From Commensalibacter papalotli (ex Servin-Garciduenas et al. 2014) (GTDB lineage: Bacteria > Pseudomonadota > Alphaproteobacteria > Acetobacterales > Acetobacteraceae): 64,000 bases of DNA. How positions within the stretch are numbered: the stretch's first letter is position 1; the number at the start of each line of letters is the position of its first letter. Below are positions 26,766 to 36,314 of the stretch, one piece after another. The stretch is taken from contig NZ_ATSX01000002.1 in the NCBI RefSeq assembly GCF_000527695.1, forward strand, positions 124,001-188,000. The letters are read 5' to 3'. The notes below the pieces were generated by a model. It did not search any database, was not told the DNA's origin, and saw only the letters and a program-made list of their open reading frames with translations. Both the position numbers and the translations under genes were made by a program.

Positions 26766-26826
26766 ATTTGATTGTCTCTATCCGTTACGAACCCTTTATC
26801 ATCATACTAACAAATGGATAATCATA

Positions 26827-29520
26827 GTGATCGGCCATAATAAAACAGAAAAAATTATTTCTTCTGAATTACAATCTGCATTTGGAAAACGAATCGTGCA
26901 GCTAAGTGGTTGGATTCTGTGGGTTTTTGCATTTTTGTTAACCTTGGCATTAATCAGTTATAATCCATCTGATCCCTCTTTTAATACCTCCTCGACACAG
27001 CCTCCTACTAATTTGTTGGGGTATATTGGGGCACATTTGTCCGATATGTTGATTCAATGGGTTGGAATAGCCAGTTTTTTCCCCGTTATTGTTTTTATGG
27101 CATGGGGATGGCGAATTATTAGGCACCAGCATTTGCAAGGTTTTGTCTTGCGAATTATCACAACATTATTTGCGTTACCTGCCTGTGCTGCGGTTATTGC
27201 TGCTATTCCGTTATTTGTTTCCAACGATTTTTCTCCACAATGGCCCAGTGAATCAGGAATTGGTGGCTCTGTAGGATTTGTTATTGCACAAACCTCTTTT
27301 ACCGCAGCTTCTGACGCTTTGGGGCTTTCTGGTAAAATCCTTATTTGGACGCTTGGAATTATTCTTTGTTTGTTACTCGTTCCTTTATCGATGGGATTAT
27401 CAAAACAAGAATGGTATCGCATTCTCAGATTCTTTAAACGCACGTTTGGAATTATTACTTATTTAATCTTTAAACGAAAAAAAGCAGCACCAGAATCAGA
27501 CCAATATACGAATAGTACCTATTCTTCTCCTGTTCGCTCTTACGACAAGTCACCATTTAAATCTGATCCAAAAACAGCATCTGAACAAGAATATACACCA
27601 CGTTCATATCAAGAATCTATTAGGACAACGACACAAAATCCCTATCCTGCAACTGCGCAAAGGAAACAAGAGGCAAGCTCTTTAGCGCCAGATAATACCC
27701 CTATTTTTGATCCTCAAAATCCTCAAGATAAAAACATTAAAAATACTGCATATGCTCCGACGCCACCAGCACAGCTTGCATCCCCTCCTGCTATGCCAGT
27801 TACTCATCAAGAGTATAACGAGGATAGCTCTGTATTTGAAGAAACAGAAGCAATTAATCCCCCTAAGGCAAAAGGGATTTTTTCACTGTTTCATAAACCA
27901 ATTAAAGAGCGCTTAACCCCCATTAAAGAGCATATTGTTAACGAACATATTACACCCATCAAAGAAACTTTACAGGCAGCCGATCCTTATAAACAAGAAG
28001 AACAATACCCTAGTGAAAACTCTTGGGCATTTCCTCCTGTCTCTTTACTGAGGAAAAATCCAGAAGGGAATAATAACCGACCTAGCGAACAAATGTTGCA
28101 AGCAAATGCCCGTATGTTGGAAAATATTTTAGATGATTATGGGGTCAAGGGTACTATTGGTGAAATTCTATGTGGGCCTGTTGTTACCTTGTATGAATTA
28201 GAACCCGCACCAGGTATCCGCTCTGCCAGAGTGGTCGGATTATCTGATGATATTGCGCGTTCTTTATCGGTTATCTCTGTGCGTATTGCTACTGTTCCTG
28301 GGCGCAATATTATTGGTATTGAAGTGCCAAACAATACAAGAGAAATGGTTTATTTCTCTGAAATGTTAACCACAGAAACTTGGCACCGACATACAGCAAG
28401 ACTTTGTCTTGCTTTGGGTAAAAACATTTTTGGTGAACCTATTTATACAAATCTTGCCAAGATGCCACATCTTCTGATTGCTGGAACAACAGGATCTGGA
28501 AAGTCTGTTGGGGTCAACTCAATGATCCTGTCCTTACTTTACCGTTTATCTCCTGATGAATGCCGTTTGATCTTGATTGACCCAAAGATGCTGGAGCTTT
28601 CTGTTTACGAAGGGATCCCCCACCTTTTAACACCAGTTGTCACAGATCCTCACAAAGCATTATCTGCACTTAAATGGGCCGTCAGGGAAATGGAACGCCG
28701 TTACCGCCTTATGTCTCAACTAGGCGTTCGAAATATTGATGGTTTTAATCAACGGATTACCAATGCACGCAATCAAAGCAAAACTATGACCCGCAGGGTA
28801 CAAACAGGATTTGATACAGAAACTGGCCGTCCAACGTTTGAAGAACAACAAATTCCTTTGGAACATTTTCCATATATTGTCGTTATTATTGATGAAATGG
28901 CTGATTTAATGATGGTGGCAGGTAAAGAAATCGAAGTGGCTGTTCAGCGTCTAGCTCAAATGGCGCGTGCAGCTGGAATTCACGTTATTATGGCAACCCA
29001 ACGCCCTTCTGTTGATGTGATTACAGGAACGATTAAAGCCAATTTCCCAACCCGTATTTCTTTTCAAGTGATTAGTAAATTCGACAGCCGAACCATTCTT
29101 GGAGAACAAGGTGCTGAACAATTATTAGGTCAGGGCGATATGTTGTTCATGCAAGCTGGTGGTCGCATTCAACGCGTTCATGGCCCATTTGTTTCAGACG
29201 ATGAAGTTGATAAAGTGGTTCAACATTTACGCAGCCAAGGAGAGCCTATTTATGTAGAAGATGTAACCGCAGAGCCTGCAGAAGAAAATAATAACTCTGG
29301 TGGACGTTCCGGTAATAATAGTGATGAACTTTATAATCAAGCCATTGCTCTAGTTGTCAAAGAAGGCAAAGCATCAACCTCTTTTATTCAACGCCATTTA
29401 TCTATTGGTTATAATCGTGCCGCCAAGATTATCGAACAAATGGAAAAAGAACGTATTGTCAGCCCCGCAAATCATGTTGGCAAAAGAGAAATTTTGGCCA
29501 ATAGAGCTTCAGACGATTAA
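26827..29520 (+). CDS. ftsK: DNA translocase FtsK
   Basis: 897 residues from a GTG start. Four N-terminal membrane helices (about 20-200) anchor it at the septum. A Pro/Gln/Ser-rich linker (about 215-400) leads to the RecA-like motor with Walker A G-T-T-G-S-G-K-S (Lys559) and Walker B-region V-V-I-I-D-E-M-A-D-L. The C-terminal gamma winged helix (about 835-897) binds polar KOPS sequences and activates XerCD at dif. It moves the replication-terminus DNA during division. No lolA follows, as it does in many alphas; instead an rluA-family gene starts 2 bases after the stop. Confidence 0.97.
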   Translation: MIGHNKTEKIISSELQSAFGKRIVQLSGWILWVFAFLLTLALISYNPSDPSFNTSSTQPPTNLLGYIGAHLSDMLIQWVGIASFFPVIVFMAWGWRIIRHQHLQGFVLRIITTLFALPACAAVIAAIPLFVSNDFSPQWPSESGIGGSVGFVIAQTSFTAASDALGLSGKILIWTLGIILCLLLVPLSMGLSKQEWYRILRFFKRTFGIITYLIFKRKKAAPESDQYTNSTYSSPVRSYDKSPFKSDPKTASEQEYTPRSYQESIRTTTQNPYPATAQRKQEASSLAPDNTPIFDPQNPQDKNIKNTAYAPTPPAQLASPPAMPVTHQEYNEDSSVFEETEAINPPKAKGIFSLFHKPIKERLTPIKEHIVNEHITPIKETLQAADPYKQEEQYPSENSWAFPPVSLLRKNPEGNNNRPSEQMLQANARMLENILDDYGVKGTIGEILCGPVVTLYELEPAPGIRSARVVGLSDDIARSLSVISVRIATVPGRNIIGIEVPNNTREMVYFSEMLTTETWHRHTARLCLALGKNIFGEPIYTNLAKMPHLLIAGTTGSGKSVGVNSMILSLLYRLSPDECRLILIDPKMLELSVYEGIPHLLTPVVTDPHKALSALKWAVREMERRYRLMSQLGVRNIDGFNQRITNARNQSKTMTRRVQTGFDTETGRPTFEEQQIPLEHFPYIVVIIDEMADLMMVAGKEIEVAVQRLAQMARAAGIHVIMATQRPSVDVITGTIKANFPTRISFQVISKFDSRTILGEQGAEQLLGQGDMLFMQAGGRIQRVHGPFVSDDEVDKVVQHLRSQGEPIYVEDVTAEPAEENNNSGGRSGNNSDELYNQAIALVVKEGKASTSFIQRHLSIGYNRAAKIIEQMEKERIVSPANHVGKREILANRASDD

Positions 29521-29522
29521 CC

Positions 29523-30179
29523 ATGACAGAGCTTCCCTTTCCCATTATATTTCAAAATAACCATTTTATTATTATCAACAAACCTGCTGGGATGCCTGTT
29601 TATAGCAACAGACACTCTGAACAACAGTCTGTTGAGGATTATTTTCCTCTTCTTTCTAAACGCAAAGAAGGGCCTTGGTTAGTACATAGATTAGATCAAG
29701 ATACTGCTGGATGCTTGGTCATTGCTTTACGCAAGCAAGCTTTGATCAACGCACAAGCCTGTTTTGAAAATAAAAATGTTACTAAAATCTATTGGGCAAT
29801 CGTAAAAGGAAAGCCTAATGAGAATTCTGGATTAGTTAAACTACCACTTGCAAAAGTTACTAAAAACAAAAAATGGTCTATGCAGCACGATCCCAAAGGG
29901 CAATCAGCTTTAACAAAATGGAAAATACTAGGGACAAATGGAATCATTACTTGTCTTGAATTACAACTTTTAACGGGCAGAACTCACCAAGCAAGAGCTC
30001 ATTGTGCATTATTAGGAAATCCAATTATTGGGGATCGTATTTATAATCCTGTTAGTAATAAAAATGAATTTTTACAACTCTTTAGTAGGGAAATAAATCT
30101 CCCTCTATCCCCTCCCCTATTCGCTCAAGCTGAACCGCCAGCACATATGTTAGACTTTTTAAAAAAGTGCCACTTATAA
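29523..30179 (+). CDS. RluA-family pseudouridine synthase
   Basis: 218 residues. Catalytic Asp58 sits in H-R-L-D-Q-D-T-A-G. I-I-N-K-P-A-G-M-P-V-Y (18-28) and G-R-T-H-Q-A-R-A-H (about 152-160) are the other family motifs. There is no S4 domain, as in RluA-type short members and in RluC-like stand-alone paralogues. The exact target (23S U746, tRNA U32 or U65) cannot be read by eye. It begins 2 bases after the ftsK stop, so it is translationally coupled, and is ended by the terminator at 30181-30208. Confidence 0.9.
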   Translation: MTELPFPIIFQNNHFIIINKPAGMPVYSNRHSEQQSVEDYFPLLSKRKEGPWLVHRLDQDTAGCLVIALRKQALINAQACFENKNVTKIYWAIVKGKPNENSGLVKLPLAKVTKNKKWSMQHDPKGQSALTKWKILGTNGIITCLELQLLTGRTHQARAHCALLGNPIIGDRIYNPVSNKNEFLQLFSREINLPLSPPLFAQAEPPAHMLDFLKKCHL

Positions 30180-30180
30180 A

Positions 30181-30208
30181 AAAACCCTGAATATTTCAGG
30201 GCTTTTTA
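30181..30208. terminator. Bidirectional intrinsic terminator
   Basis: CCCTGAA (30185-30191), loop TAT, TTCAGGG (30195-30201), preceded by an A-run and followed by CTTTTT. It ends the ftsK/rluA transcript and the convergent rfb operon. Confidence 0.92.
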
Positions 30209-30227
30209 TTATAACTATTAAAACACC

Positions 30228-31106
30228 TTAAGCACTCAACAATGTTTTTACAACTTTTGCAACACTATCCTGCCATGTAGGCAAACGTATGTTAAATGTT
30301 TGATATAATTTATCTGTATTTAACCGTGAATCTTGAGGACGCTTTGCAGGAGTTGGCCAGTCTTCTGTCTTAATAGCAGTCACTTCTGGCATTTTTTGAC
30401 CATATAGAGAAGCTTGTTGTAAAGCCTCAACAGCCAATCCGTGCCAAGTTGTATCTCCAGTTCCAACAGCATGGTAAATACCATTCCACTGAGAATTCCA
30501 TCCTTCTTTTAAATAACGATCCGCAATTTGCATAATTGCACATGCCAAATCATCTGAACAAGTTGGGTTTCCATATTGATCACCAACGACTTTTAATGCC
30601 GGATTTTTAGCGCCTGCATTAAGCATTGTGCGAACAAAATTTTTACCGTGTGCAGAATACACCCAAGCCGTTCTTAGAATAACAGCGTTTGGTTGTGCTG
30701 CTAAAATCGCTTGTTCACCCTCAGCTTTACTGGCCCCATAAACAGTTTCAGGAGAAACAGGATCAGTTTCAACATAAGGAGAGCCTTTATCACCAGCAAA
30801 AACATAATCTGTAGATACATGAATAAAAGGAACATTGTTAACCGCACACAATTTAGCCAGCTGTGCAGGGCCATCACGATTAACCAAATAAGTATCTTCT
30901 TGTTGTGTTTCAGCGGCATCGACAGCGGTCCAAGCCGCCGTATTAATAATCAAATCAGGCTTCTCGCCCGCAAAAGCAGCTTTTAACGTGTCAACATTCG
31001 TAAAATCCAACTCTGGACGTCCAAGAAACGTCAATCGATCATCTTTTAAATTTAGAAAAGAAGTTGCTAACTGACCGTCTTTTCCACCAATAACCAGAAT
31101 AGTCAT
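30228..31106 (-). CDS. rfbD: dTDP-4-dehydrorhamnose reductase
   Basis: 292 residues. Last step of dTDP-L-rhamnose synthesis, NAD(P)H reduction of dTDP-4-keto-L-rhamnose. It is an SDR fold with a G-G-K-D-G-Q-L-A nucleotide loop (7-14), S-T-D-Y-V-F-A-G (about 100-107), the catalytic Y-G-A-S-K (Tyr and Lys four apart, about 125-129) and R-P-x-x-S-R-L-N-T near the end. It is last in the rfbB-rfbA-rfbC-rfbD minus-strand operon, 13 bases after rfbC, and ends at a strong terminator. No rhamnosyltransferase is in the cluster. Confidence 0.95.
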   Translation of the reverse strand: MTILVIGGKDGQLATSFLNLKDDRLTFLGRPELDFTNVDTLKAAFAGEKPDLIINTAAWTAVDAAETQQEDTYLVNRDGPAQLAKLCAVNNVPFIHVSTDYVFAGDKGSPYVETDPVSPETVYGASKAEGEQAILAAQPNAVILRTAWVYSAHGKNFVRTMLNAGAKNPALKVVGDQYGNPTCSDDLACAIMQIADRYLKEGWNSQWNGIYHAVGTGDTTWHGLAVEALQQASLYGQKMPEVTAIKTEDWPTPAKRPQDSRLNTDKLYQTFNIRLPTWQDSVAKVVKTLLSA

Positions 31107-31119
31107 TTATTTTTACCTC

Positions 31120-31680
31120 TTATGGATATGAAAACCAGCCTTTTGCTTCGGAAAAACCAGGATTTTGTGCATCTTTTTCCGATAAAATAGTCTCTTCTTT
31201 TTTAATTGGCCAATCTATTGCCAAATCCTTACAATCCCAACGTACTGCACGTTCACTGGCTTTATTAAATAAGCCCGTGCATTTATATTGTACCATCACA
31301 TTATCCGTTAAAGTACAAAAGCCATGTAAAAATCCTGGTGGAACCCAAAGCTGTGACCAATTATCTGCAGAAAGCTCAGCTCCAACCCATTGTCCATAAG
31401 TTGGTGATCCCGTGCGTGCATCAATCGCAACATCCCAGATTGAACCTTGGGTACAACGAACTAATTTACCTTGTGCATAAGGCGCCAACTGACAATGTAA
31501 ACCTCGGACCACACCTCTTTGCGTAGAAAGACTTTGATTATCTTGAACAAAAGGAAGATGAATACCAGCTTCTTTTAAACGTTCTGCATTATAAGTTTCA
31601 GAAAAAAAACCACGATTATCCTGAAAACGAGGTGGAGTAATCAATGCAACTTCAGGAATAGCTAAAAATTCTATTTTCAT
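31120..31680 (-). CDS. rfbC: dTDP-4-dehydrorhamnose 3,5-epimerase
   Basis: 186 residues, cupin fold. Family motifs: D-N-R-G-F-F-S-E-T-Y (21-30), F-V-Q-D-N-Q-S-L-S (44-52) and R-G-L-H-C-Q with catalytic His62. G-K-L-V-R-C-T-Q-G-S-I-W-D-V-A-I-D and P-P-G-F-L-H-G-F follow. It epimerises C3 and C5 of dTDP-4-keto-6-deoxyglucose. It lies between rfbA (11 bases) and rfbD (13 bases). Complete. Confidence 0.96.
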   Translation of the reverse strand: MKIEFLAIPEVALITPPRFQDNRGFFSETYNAERLKEAGIHLPFVQDNQSLSTQRGVVRGLHCQLAPYAQGKLVRCTQGSIWDVAIDARTGSPTYGQWVGAELSADNWSQLWVPPGFLHGFCTLTDNVMVQYKCTGLFNKASERAVRWDCKDLAIDWPIKKEETILSEKDAQNPGFSEAKGWFSYP

Positions 31681-31691
31681 TATTAATTTCC

Positions 31692-32585
31692 TTAACCTTC
31701 TTGAGGTTCATTAGACAATTCAAATAACATCCGACCTAATTCAGTCTTTTGAACACGTTTAGCCAATGTACGTAATTGATTGGCATCTATAAAACCACGA
31801 CGATATGCTACTTCTTCAGGTGAGCCAACTAACATTCCTTGACGAGATTGAATTGTTTGTACAAAGGTCCCCGCTTGCATTAAACTATCAGGCATTCCAG
31901 CATCTAACCAAGCACAACCACGCCCTAAAAGTTCAACGCGTAACTCTTCATTATCTAGATACATTTTATTTAAATCTGTGATTTCATACTCTCCACGAGG
32001 AGATAGCTTTACCTCTTTTGCGTATTGAGTAACTTTTGAATCATAAAAATATAACCCTGTTACGGCCCAATTCGAAGGTGGATCAATCGGCTTTTCAATA
32101 ATTTGCTGCGCTTTCCCATCTTCATCAAAAGAAACAACACCGTATCTTTCTGGATCACGAACCTGATAGGCAAAAACAGTCGCACCATTTTGTCGTTGTG
32201 CAGCTTGTTGTAATAAAACACTTAAATGATCAGCAAAAATTAAATTATCACCTAGAACCAAAGCGCAAGGGGCCCCATCCAACCAACCCTCACCCAAAAC
32301 AAATGCTTGTGCTAATCCCTCTGGTTTCGGTTGAATACAATATTCAAAACTGACTCCCCAATCAGAACCATCACCTAACAATCTTTTAAATTGAGGGATG
32401 TCTTGTGGTGTCGAAATAATCATAATATCCCGAATACCTGCTAACATTAACGTAGATAAAGAATAGTAAATCATCGGTTTGTCATAAACAGGTAATAACT
32501 GTTTACTTGATGCCAAAGTTAATGGATGTAAACGCGTTCCAGAACCTCCTGCGAGTACAATTCCTTTCATTGGTTTTGCTTGCAT
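31692..32585 (-). CDS. rfbA: Glucose-1-phosphate thymidylyltransferase
   Basis: 297 residues. Makes dTDP-glucose from dTTP and glucose-1-phosphate. The nucleotide motif G-G-S-G-T-R-L-H-P-L-T (13-23) is followed by K-Q-L-L-P-V-Y-D-K-P-M-I-Y-Y-S and the L-G-D-N-L-I substrate motif. The start ATG at 32585 is seven bases after AAGGA; a second ATG five codons later is less well placed. RfbA is normally feedback-inhibited by dTDP-rhamnose. It lies 10 bases after rfbB in the operon. Confidence 0.96.
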   Translation of the reverse strand: MQAKPMKGIVLAGGSGTRLHPLTLASSKQLLPVYDKPMIYYSLSTLMLAGIRDIMIISTPQDIPQFKRLLGDGSDWGVSFEYCIQPKPEGLAQAFVLGEGWLDGAPCALVLGDNLIFADHLSVLLQQAAQRQNGATVFAYQVRDPERYGVVSFDEDGKAQQIIEKPIDPPSNWAVTGLYFYDSKVTQYAKEVKLSPRGEYEITDLNKMYLDNEELRVELLGRGCAWLDAGMPDSLMQAGTFVQTIQSRQGMLVGSPEEVAYRRGFIDANQLRTLAKRVQKTELGRMLFELSNEPQEG

Positions 32586-32595
32586 CTTGATTTCC

Positions 32596-33648
32596 TTATT
32601 TTGTTCCTAGGCGTTGACCACTATATCGTTTATCACGAATAGATTGCCACCAATCTTGATTATTTAAATACCATTGAACAGTTTTGCGAATACCTGTCTC
32701 AAAGTTATGTTGTGCTTTCCAATTCAACGTTTTTTCCGCATGAGAAGGATCAATTTCATATCGGAAATCATGGCCAGGGCGATCCCCAACAAATTTAATT
32801 AACCGTTCATATTTCCCTTTTGAATCAGGTTTTAACTCATCCAAAATAGAGCAAATCGCCTTCACAACATCTAAATTGGTTCGGGGTTGTCTTGCACCAA
32901 TGGCATAGGTTTCACCTGGTTCACCAATTTCAACAGCTTTCACCAATGCTTCGGCATGATCTTCGACAAATAACCAGTCACGTATATTATCGCCCTTACC
33001 ATAAACAGGTAATTCTTTGCCTTCTAGGGCATTAATAATAATCAAAGGAACTAATTTTTCAGGAAAATGCCAAACCCCATAATTATTCGTCGTATTGGTT
33101 ACAAAAGTCGGCAATCCATATGTATGGAACCAAGCGCGTACTAAATGATCAGAAGCCGCTTTTGATGCTGAATATGGACTACGAGGATCATAAGGTGTTG
33201 TTTCTGTAAATGGAGGGTCATTAAGTTCAAGATGGCCAAATACTTCATCTGTTGAAATATGATGAAAACGAAAATTCTTTTTTTGATCTTCGGACAAATC
33301 TTTCCAATATTCATAAGCAACGTTTAATAAGGTATAAGTACCAACAACGTTCGTCTCTACGAAAATACCAGGCCCATCAATGGAACGATCCACATGTGAT
33401 TCAGCAGCTAAATGCATAATTGCATCAGGCTTATATTGTTCGAATACTTTTTTTAATGCTGCTGCATCTGTAATATTTATCTGACAAAAATGATATCGCT
33501 CATCCTTTTCAATTTCTGCTACTGTTTCTGGAGAGGCTGAGTAAGTTAACACATCAACATTCACAACAGAATGTTGAGTATTATGAATTAAATGACGAAC
33601 AACAGCAGAACCAATAAAACCACATCCGCCCGTAACAAGAATTTGCAT
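32596..33648 (-). CDS. rfbB: dTDP-glucose 4,6-dehydratase
   Basis: 350 residues from the ATG at 33648. A GTG at 33660 would add four residues but lies one base after the ribosome site. SDR enzyme: [11 protein letters not shown] loop (7-14), S-T-D-E-V-F-G (about 130-136) and catalytic Y-S-A-S-K (about 158-162). It turns dTDP-glucose into dTDP-4-keto-6-deoxyglucose. First gene of the rfbBACD operon; the 148-base divergent gap to the phosphatase gene should hold its promoter. Confidence 0.96.
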   Translation of the reverse strand: MQILVTGGCGFIGSAVVRHLIHNTQHSVVNVDVLTYSASPETVAEIEKDERYHFCQINITDAAALKKVFEQYKPDAIMHLAAESHVDRSIDGPGIFVETNVVGTYTLLNVAYEYWKDLSEDQKKNFRFHHISTDEVFGHLELNDPPFTETTPYDPRSPYSASKAASDHLVRAWFHTYGLPTFVTNTTNNYGVWHFPEKLVPLIIINALEGKELPVYGKGDNIRDWLFVEDHAEALVKAVEIGEPGETYAIGARQPRTNLDVVKAICSILDELKPDSKGKYERLIKFVGDRPGHDFRYEIDPSHAEKTLNWKAQHNFETGIRKTVQWYLNNQDWWQSIRDKRYSGQRLGTK

Positions 33649-33808
33649 AATAGGATACACCTTTAAAAAACTTTAAAGTTAAAACTTTCTTCTTTTGTAA
33701 ACGTCTATATATATAATATCAAGCTATTTACCTTCTAATATAAGAGGTAATAACGTATATTTAATGACTGTGTTATTATAATCTAGTTTATTCATATAGA
33801 ATCTTAAA

Positions 33809-34474
33809 ATGACAAAAAATATTTATCAATTTCTTGATAATCCTGCTCTGATACAAAGTTCAACACGCTTTTGGTTTATCCGCCATGCCATTGTTAATCA
33901 AACAGATAGAAATTATCTTTATGGCTCTATGGATGTCCCTCTTTGTCCTGACCATATCAAACAACAACAACATATTTATCATCACTTGGCAAAAAGATTA
34001 CCTCAAACCAAATCTTGGATTACTTCGTCTCTTTCTAGAACCCAAGATACAGCTCGTTTAATCCAAAATGCTGGATATGGTCATCATCCCTTACAAATTG
34101 ATAATTCCTTTTTGGAACAAGATTTAGGAGAATGGCAAGGACTAACACATGGTATCGCAAGCAAATATTGTCAATATCCGTCACATCCTTTTTGGCCTTT
34201 TTGCGCCAAAGAACGTCCACCTCATGGGGAAAATATGTATGATGTAATTCACCGTGTTGGTCCACGATTGAAACAGCTTGCCGATATTAATCAAGGGCAG
34301 GATATTATTATTGTCTCCCATGGTGGTACTATCCGAGCCGCAATTGCTTATAGTTTAAGAATACCTCTTGATTCGGCTTTATCGCTATCTATTTTAAACC
34401 TTTCTATAACCATCCTAGAGAAAAATAAAGATAATTGGCGTGCATTAACCATTAACGAATATCCAACAACTTGA
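33809..34474 (+). CDS. Histidine phosphatase family protein
   Basis: 221 residues. The phosphoglycerate-mutase-like fold has its catalytic core at Arg25-His26 (W-F-I-R-H-A), Arg77 in S-S-L-S-R-T-Q-D-T-A, Glu103 in F-L-E-Q-D-L-G-E-W-Q-G, and His171 in V-S-H-G-G-T-I-R. The usual R-H-G is R-H-A here, as in several CobC/GpmB-like members. Substrate unknown: alpha-ribazole phosphatase (CobC) and general phosphosugar phosphatase are options, and no cobalamin gene is near. It lies between rfbB and a flippase, so a polysaccharide link is possible but unproven. Confidence 0.85.
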   Translation: MTKNIYQFLDNPALIQSSTRFWFIRHAIVNQTDRNYLYGSMDVPLCPDHIKQQQHIYHHLAKRLPQTKSWITSSLSRTQDTARLIQNAGYGHHPLQIDNSFLEQDLGEWQGLTHGIASKYCQYPSHPFWPFCAKERPPHGENMYDVIHRVGPRLKQLADINQGQDIIIVSHGGTIRAAIAYSLRIPLDSALSLSILNLSITILEKNKDNWRALTINEYPTT

Positions 34475-34586
34475 TACTATTTGTTCTCTTGGTAAAAATT
34501 ACATTGGTCAATTCAATAATTTAAGGTTACTAAATCTTAAATTATCTTATATGAAGTGACTATTATTAACGATTTGGGAAACTATC

Positions 34587-35921
34587 GTGTCTGATACAAC
34601 TATTCCCTCAAATAGAGGTAGTTTAAGGCGTTCAGGGCGTAATCTGCTTAAATTACTTAGTGGAAAAGCCATCAATGCGCCTTTAGGCCTTTTACAAATT
34701 TCTTTAACCATTCATCTTTTAGGGGATAAAGGATACGGTTTTCTTATTCTGATACATTCATTTTCTCAGACTATAGGTGATCTCGCAGAGTTTCAATCTT
34801 GGCAAACCGTTTTACACTATGGCCTTAAACCATACGAAAATAAAAATATACCCTTGGTACAACGTGTCTTAAGATTTTCCTTTCTTTTAGATATTTGTAG
34901 TGCAATTTTTGCTTTTATCGTTGGCATTCTGTGTGCTGTTTACTTTAGCTCTTATCTGGGATGGCCGCCAGAATGGCGCTATTTAGGGATTTTTTACAGT
35001 TTTAGCGTTATCTTTACAACCAGTGCCACTTCTAATGGTATTTTAAGATTGCTTAATCGATATGATTTAATTGCTATCCAAGGAACGGTCTCAACCTCTA
35101 CTCGACTTTTAGGAATTTTATGTTTAATCCTAGTTGGAGGCGGCCTTACAGGTGCTGTTGGAATATGGATGTTAGCTTCTATTGTCAGCTTTTCATCGTT
35201 TTTAACTTTTGCTTTGTATCAATTACATCGCCACGGCTTACTCAAAGGGTTTCTAAATGGTATTCATGAAGGCCTTACCAAAGACTTGCCTGGCATATGG
35301 AAATTTGCATGGAATACAAATTTAAATATGACTTTTTCTTTGGCTTTCAAACAAATTACCACCCTGGTTATTGGGGGAACACTGGGGCCTATTGCTGCTG
35401 GATATTATAATATTGCCAATAAAATAGCAGAAGCAATGGCCAAACCTATTGTCTTATTACAATCGACTTTATATCCAGAAATGGTGCGCTCTTGGCAGAG
35501 TAACAAACCCTCCCATCTCTACAAAATGGCCTTACAAATTACCTTGCTTACAGGCGTATTTACAAGCATATTACTTTTAATTTTACCCTATATTGCTGTT
35601 CCAATTATGCATATCTTGTTGCATAAAGACCCAACACCTGAAACATTAACTTTGTTATATTGGCTTGCAGGTGCAGAACTTGTTTTAATTTGGGGAATGT
35701 CTCTTGAACCTATTTTAATCACAACAGGAAATACTAGTGGTGCCATTTATGCCAGAGGTATAGATGTTTTAATTTTCTTACCAATGTTATTATTATCTAT
35801 TCAATGGTGGGGAATGACAGGTGTTGGTCCTGCAACAGTAATCGCTGCTTTTATCCTGATTTTCTTCCAAGCTTTCTTTATTCTATTAGCTCGCAAAAAG
35901 AAAAAATTACAACGATCTTAA
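34587..35921 (+). CDS. Oligosaccharide flippase (Wzx-like membrane protein)
   Basis: 444 residues from a GTG at 34587 after a GGGAA site. About 12 membrane helices run through the whole length, with the early L-L-G-D-K-G-Y-G-F-L motif seen in polysaccharide exporters of the MATE/Wzx superfamily and A-G-Y-Y-N-I-A-N-K-I in the middle. Such proteins turn lipid-linked sugar units over in the inner membrane. Location beside the dTDP-rhamnose genes supports a role in surface polysaccharide, though polymerase and glycosyltransferases are not adjacent. It ends ten bases before the convergent tRNA gene; no terminator was recognised. Confidence 0.85.
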   Translation: MSDTTIPSNRGSLRRSGRNLLKLLSGKAINAPLGLLQISLTIHLLGDKGYGFLILIHSFSQTIGDLAEFQSWQTVLHYGLKPYENKNIPLVQRVLRFSFLLDICSAIFAFIVGILCAVYFSSYLGWPPEWRYLGIFYSFSVIFTTSATSNGILRLLNRYDLIAIQGTVSTSTRLLGILCLILVGGGLTGAVGIWMLASIVSFSSFLTFALYQLHRHGLLKGFLNGIHEGLTKDLPGIWKFAWNTNLNMTFSLAFKQITTLVIGGTLGPIAAGYYNIANKIAEAMAKPIVLLQSTLYPEMVRSWQSNKPSHLYKMALQITLLTGVFTSILLLILPYIAVPIMHILLHKDPTPETLTLLYWLAGAELVLIWGMSLEPILITTGNTSGAIYARGIDVLIFLPMLLLSIQWWGMTGVGPATVIAAFILIFFQAFFILLARKKKKLQRS

Positions 35922-35930
35922 ACTTGAAAT

Positions 35931-36006
<76 letters not shown>

Positions 36007-36314
36007 AATAATTATTGACACTATCAATATCAAAGCATCATTTAAAATACAAGTTCAAATTCAATATTAGTCCTAATAAACAGTTTATTTATTTTTATTT
36101 AACATCATACAAAATTAATCTATCTTACACATAGACATTTTATACAATAAATTTCCTTTATTTATAATAACATGTAAAATATTTACATAATTATTAAAAA
36201 CTTTATCAATTCAGATAAGAGCTTTTCTTGAAAAGAGATTAACCTTTTATATTGCAATCAAAATCAATCAGTTAATTATCATGAATACATAAAAGATATG
36301 TTTTATCTTACCAT
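36007..36314. other. Very AT-rich spacer between tRNA-Lys and parB
   Basis: 308 bases, among the most AT-rich of the window, with no open frame worth reporting. A small hairpin CTTTTC-TT-GAAAAG is present. No DnaA box (TTATNCACA) was found in it. It should hold the tRNA promoter and the end of the par operon. Confidence 0.5.

Noticed and set aside
36007-36314. Replication origin in the AT-rich spacer by parB
   Set aside because: AT-rich and near the par genes, but no TTATNCACA DnaA-box cluster was found.
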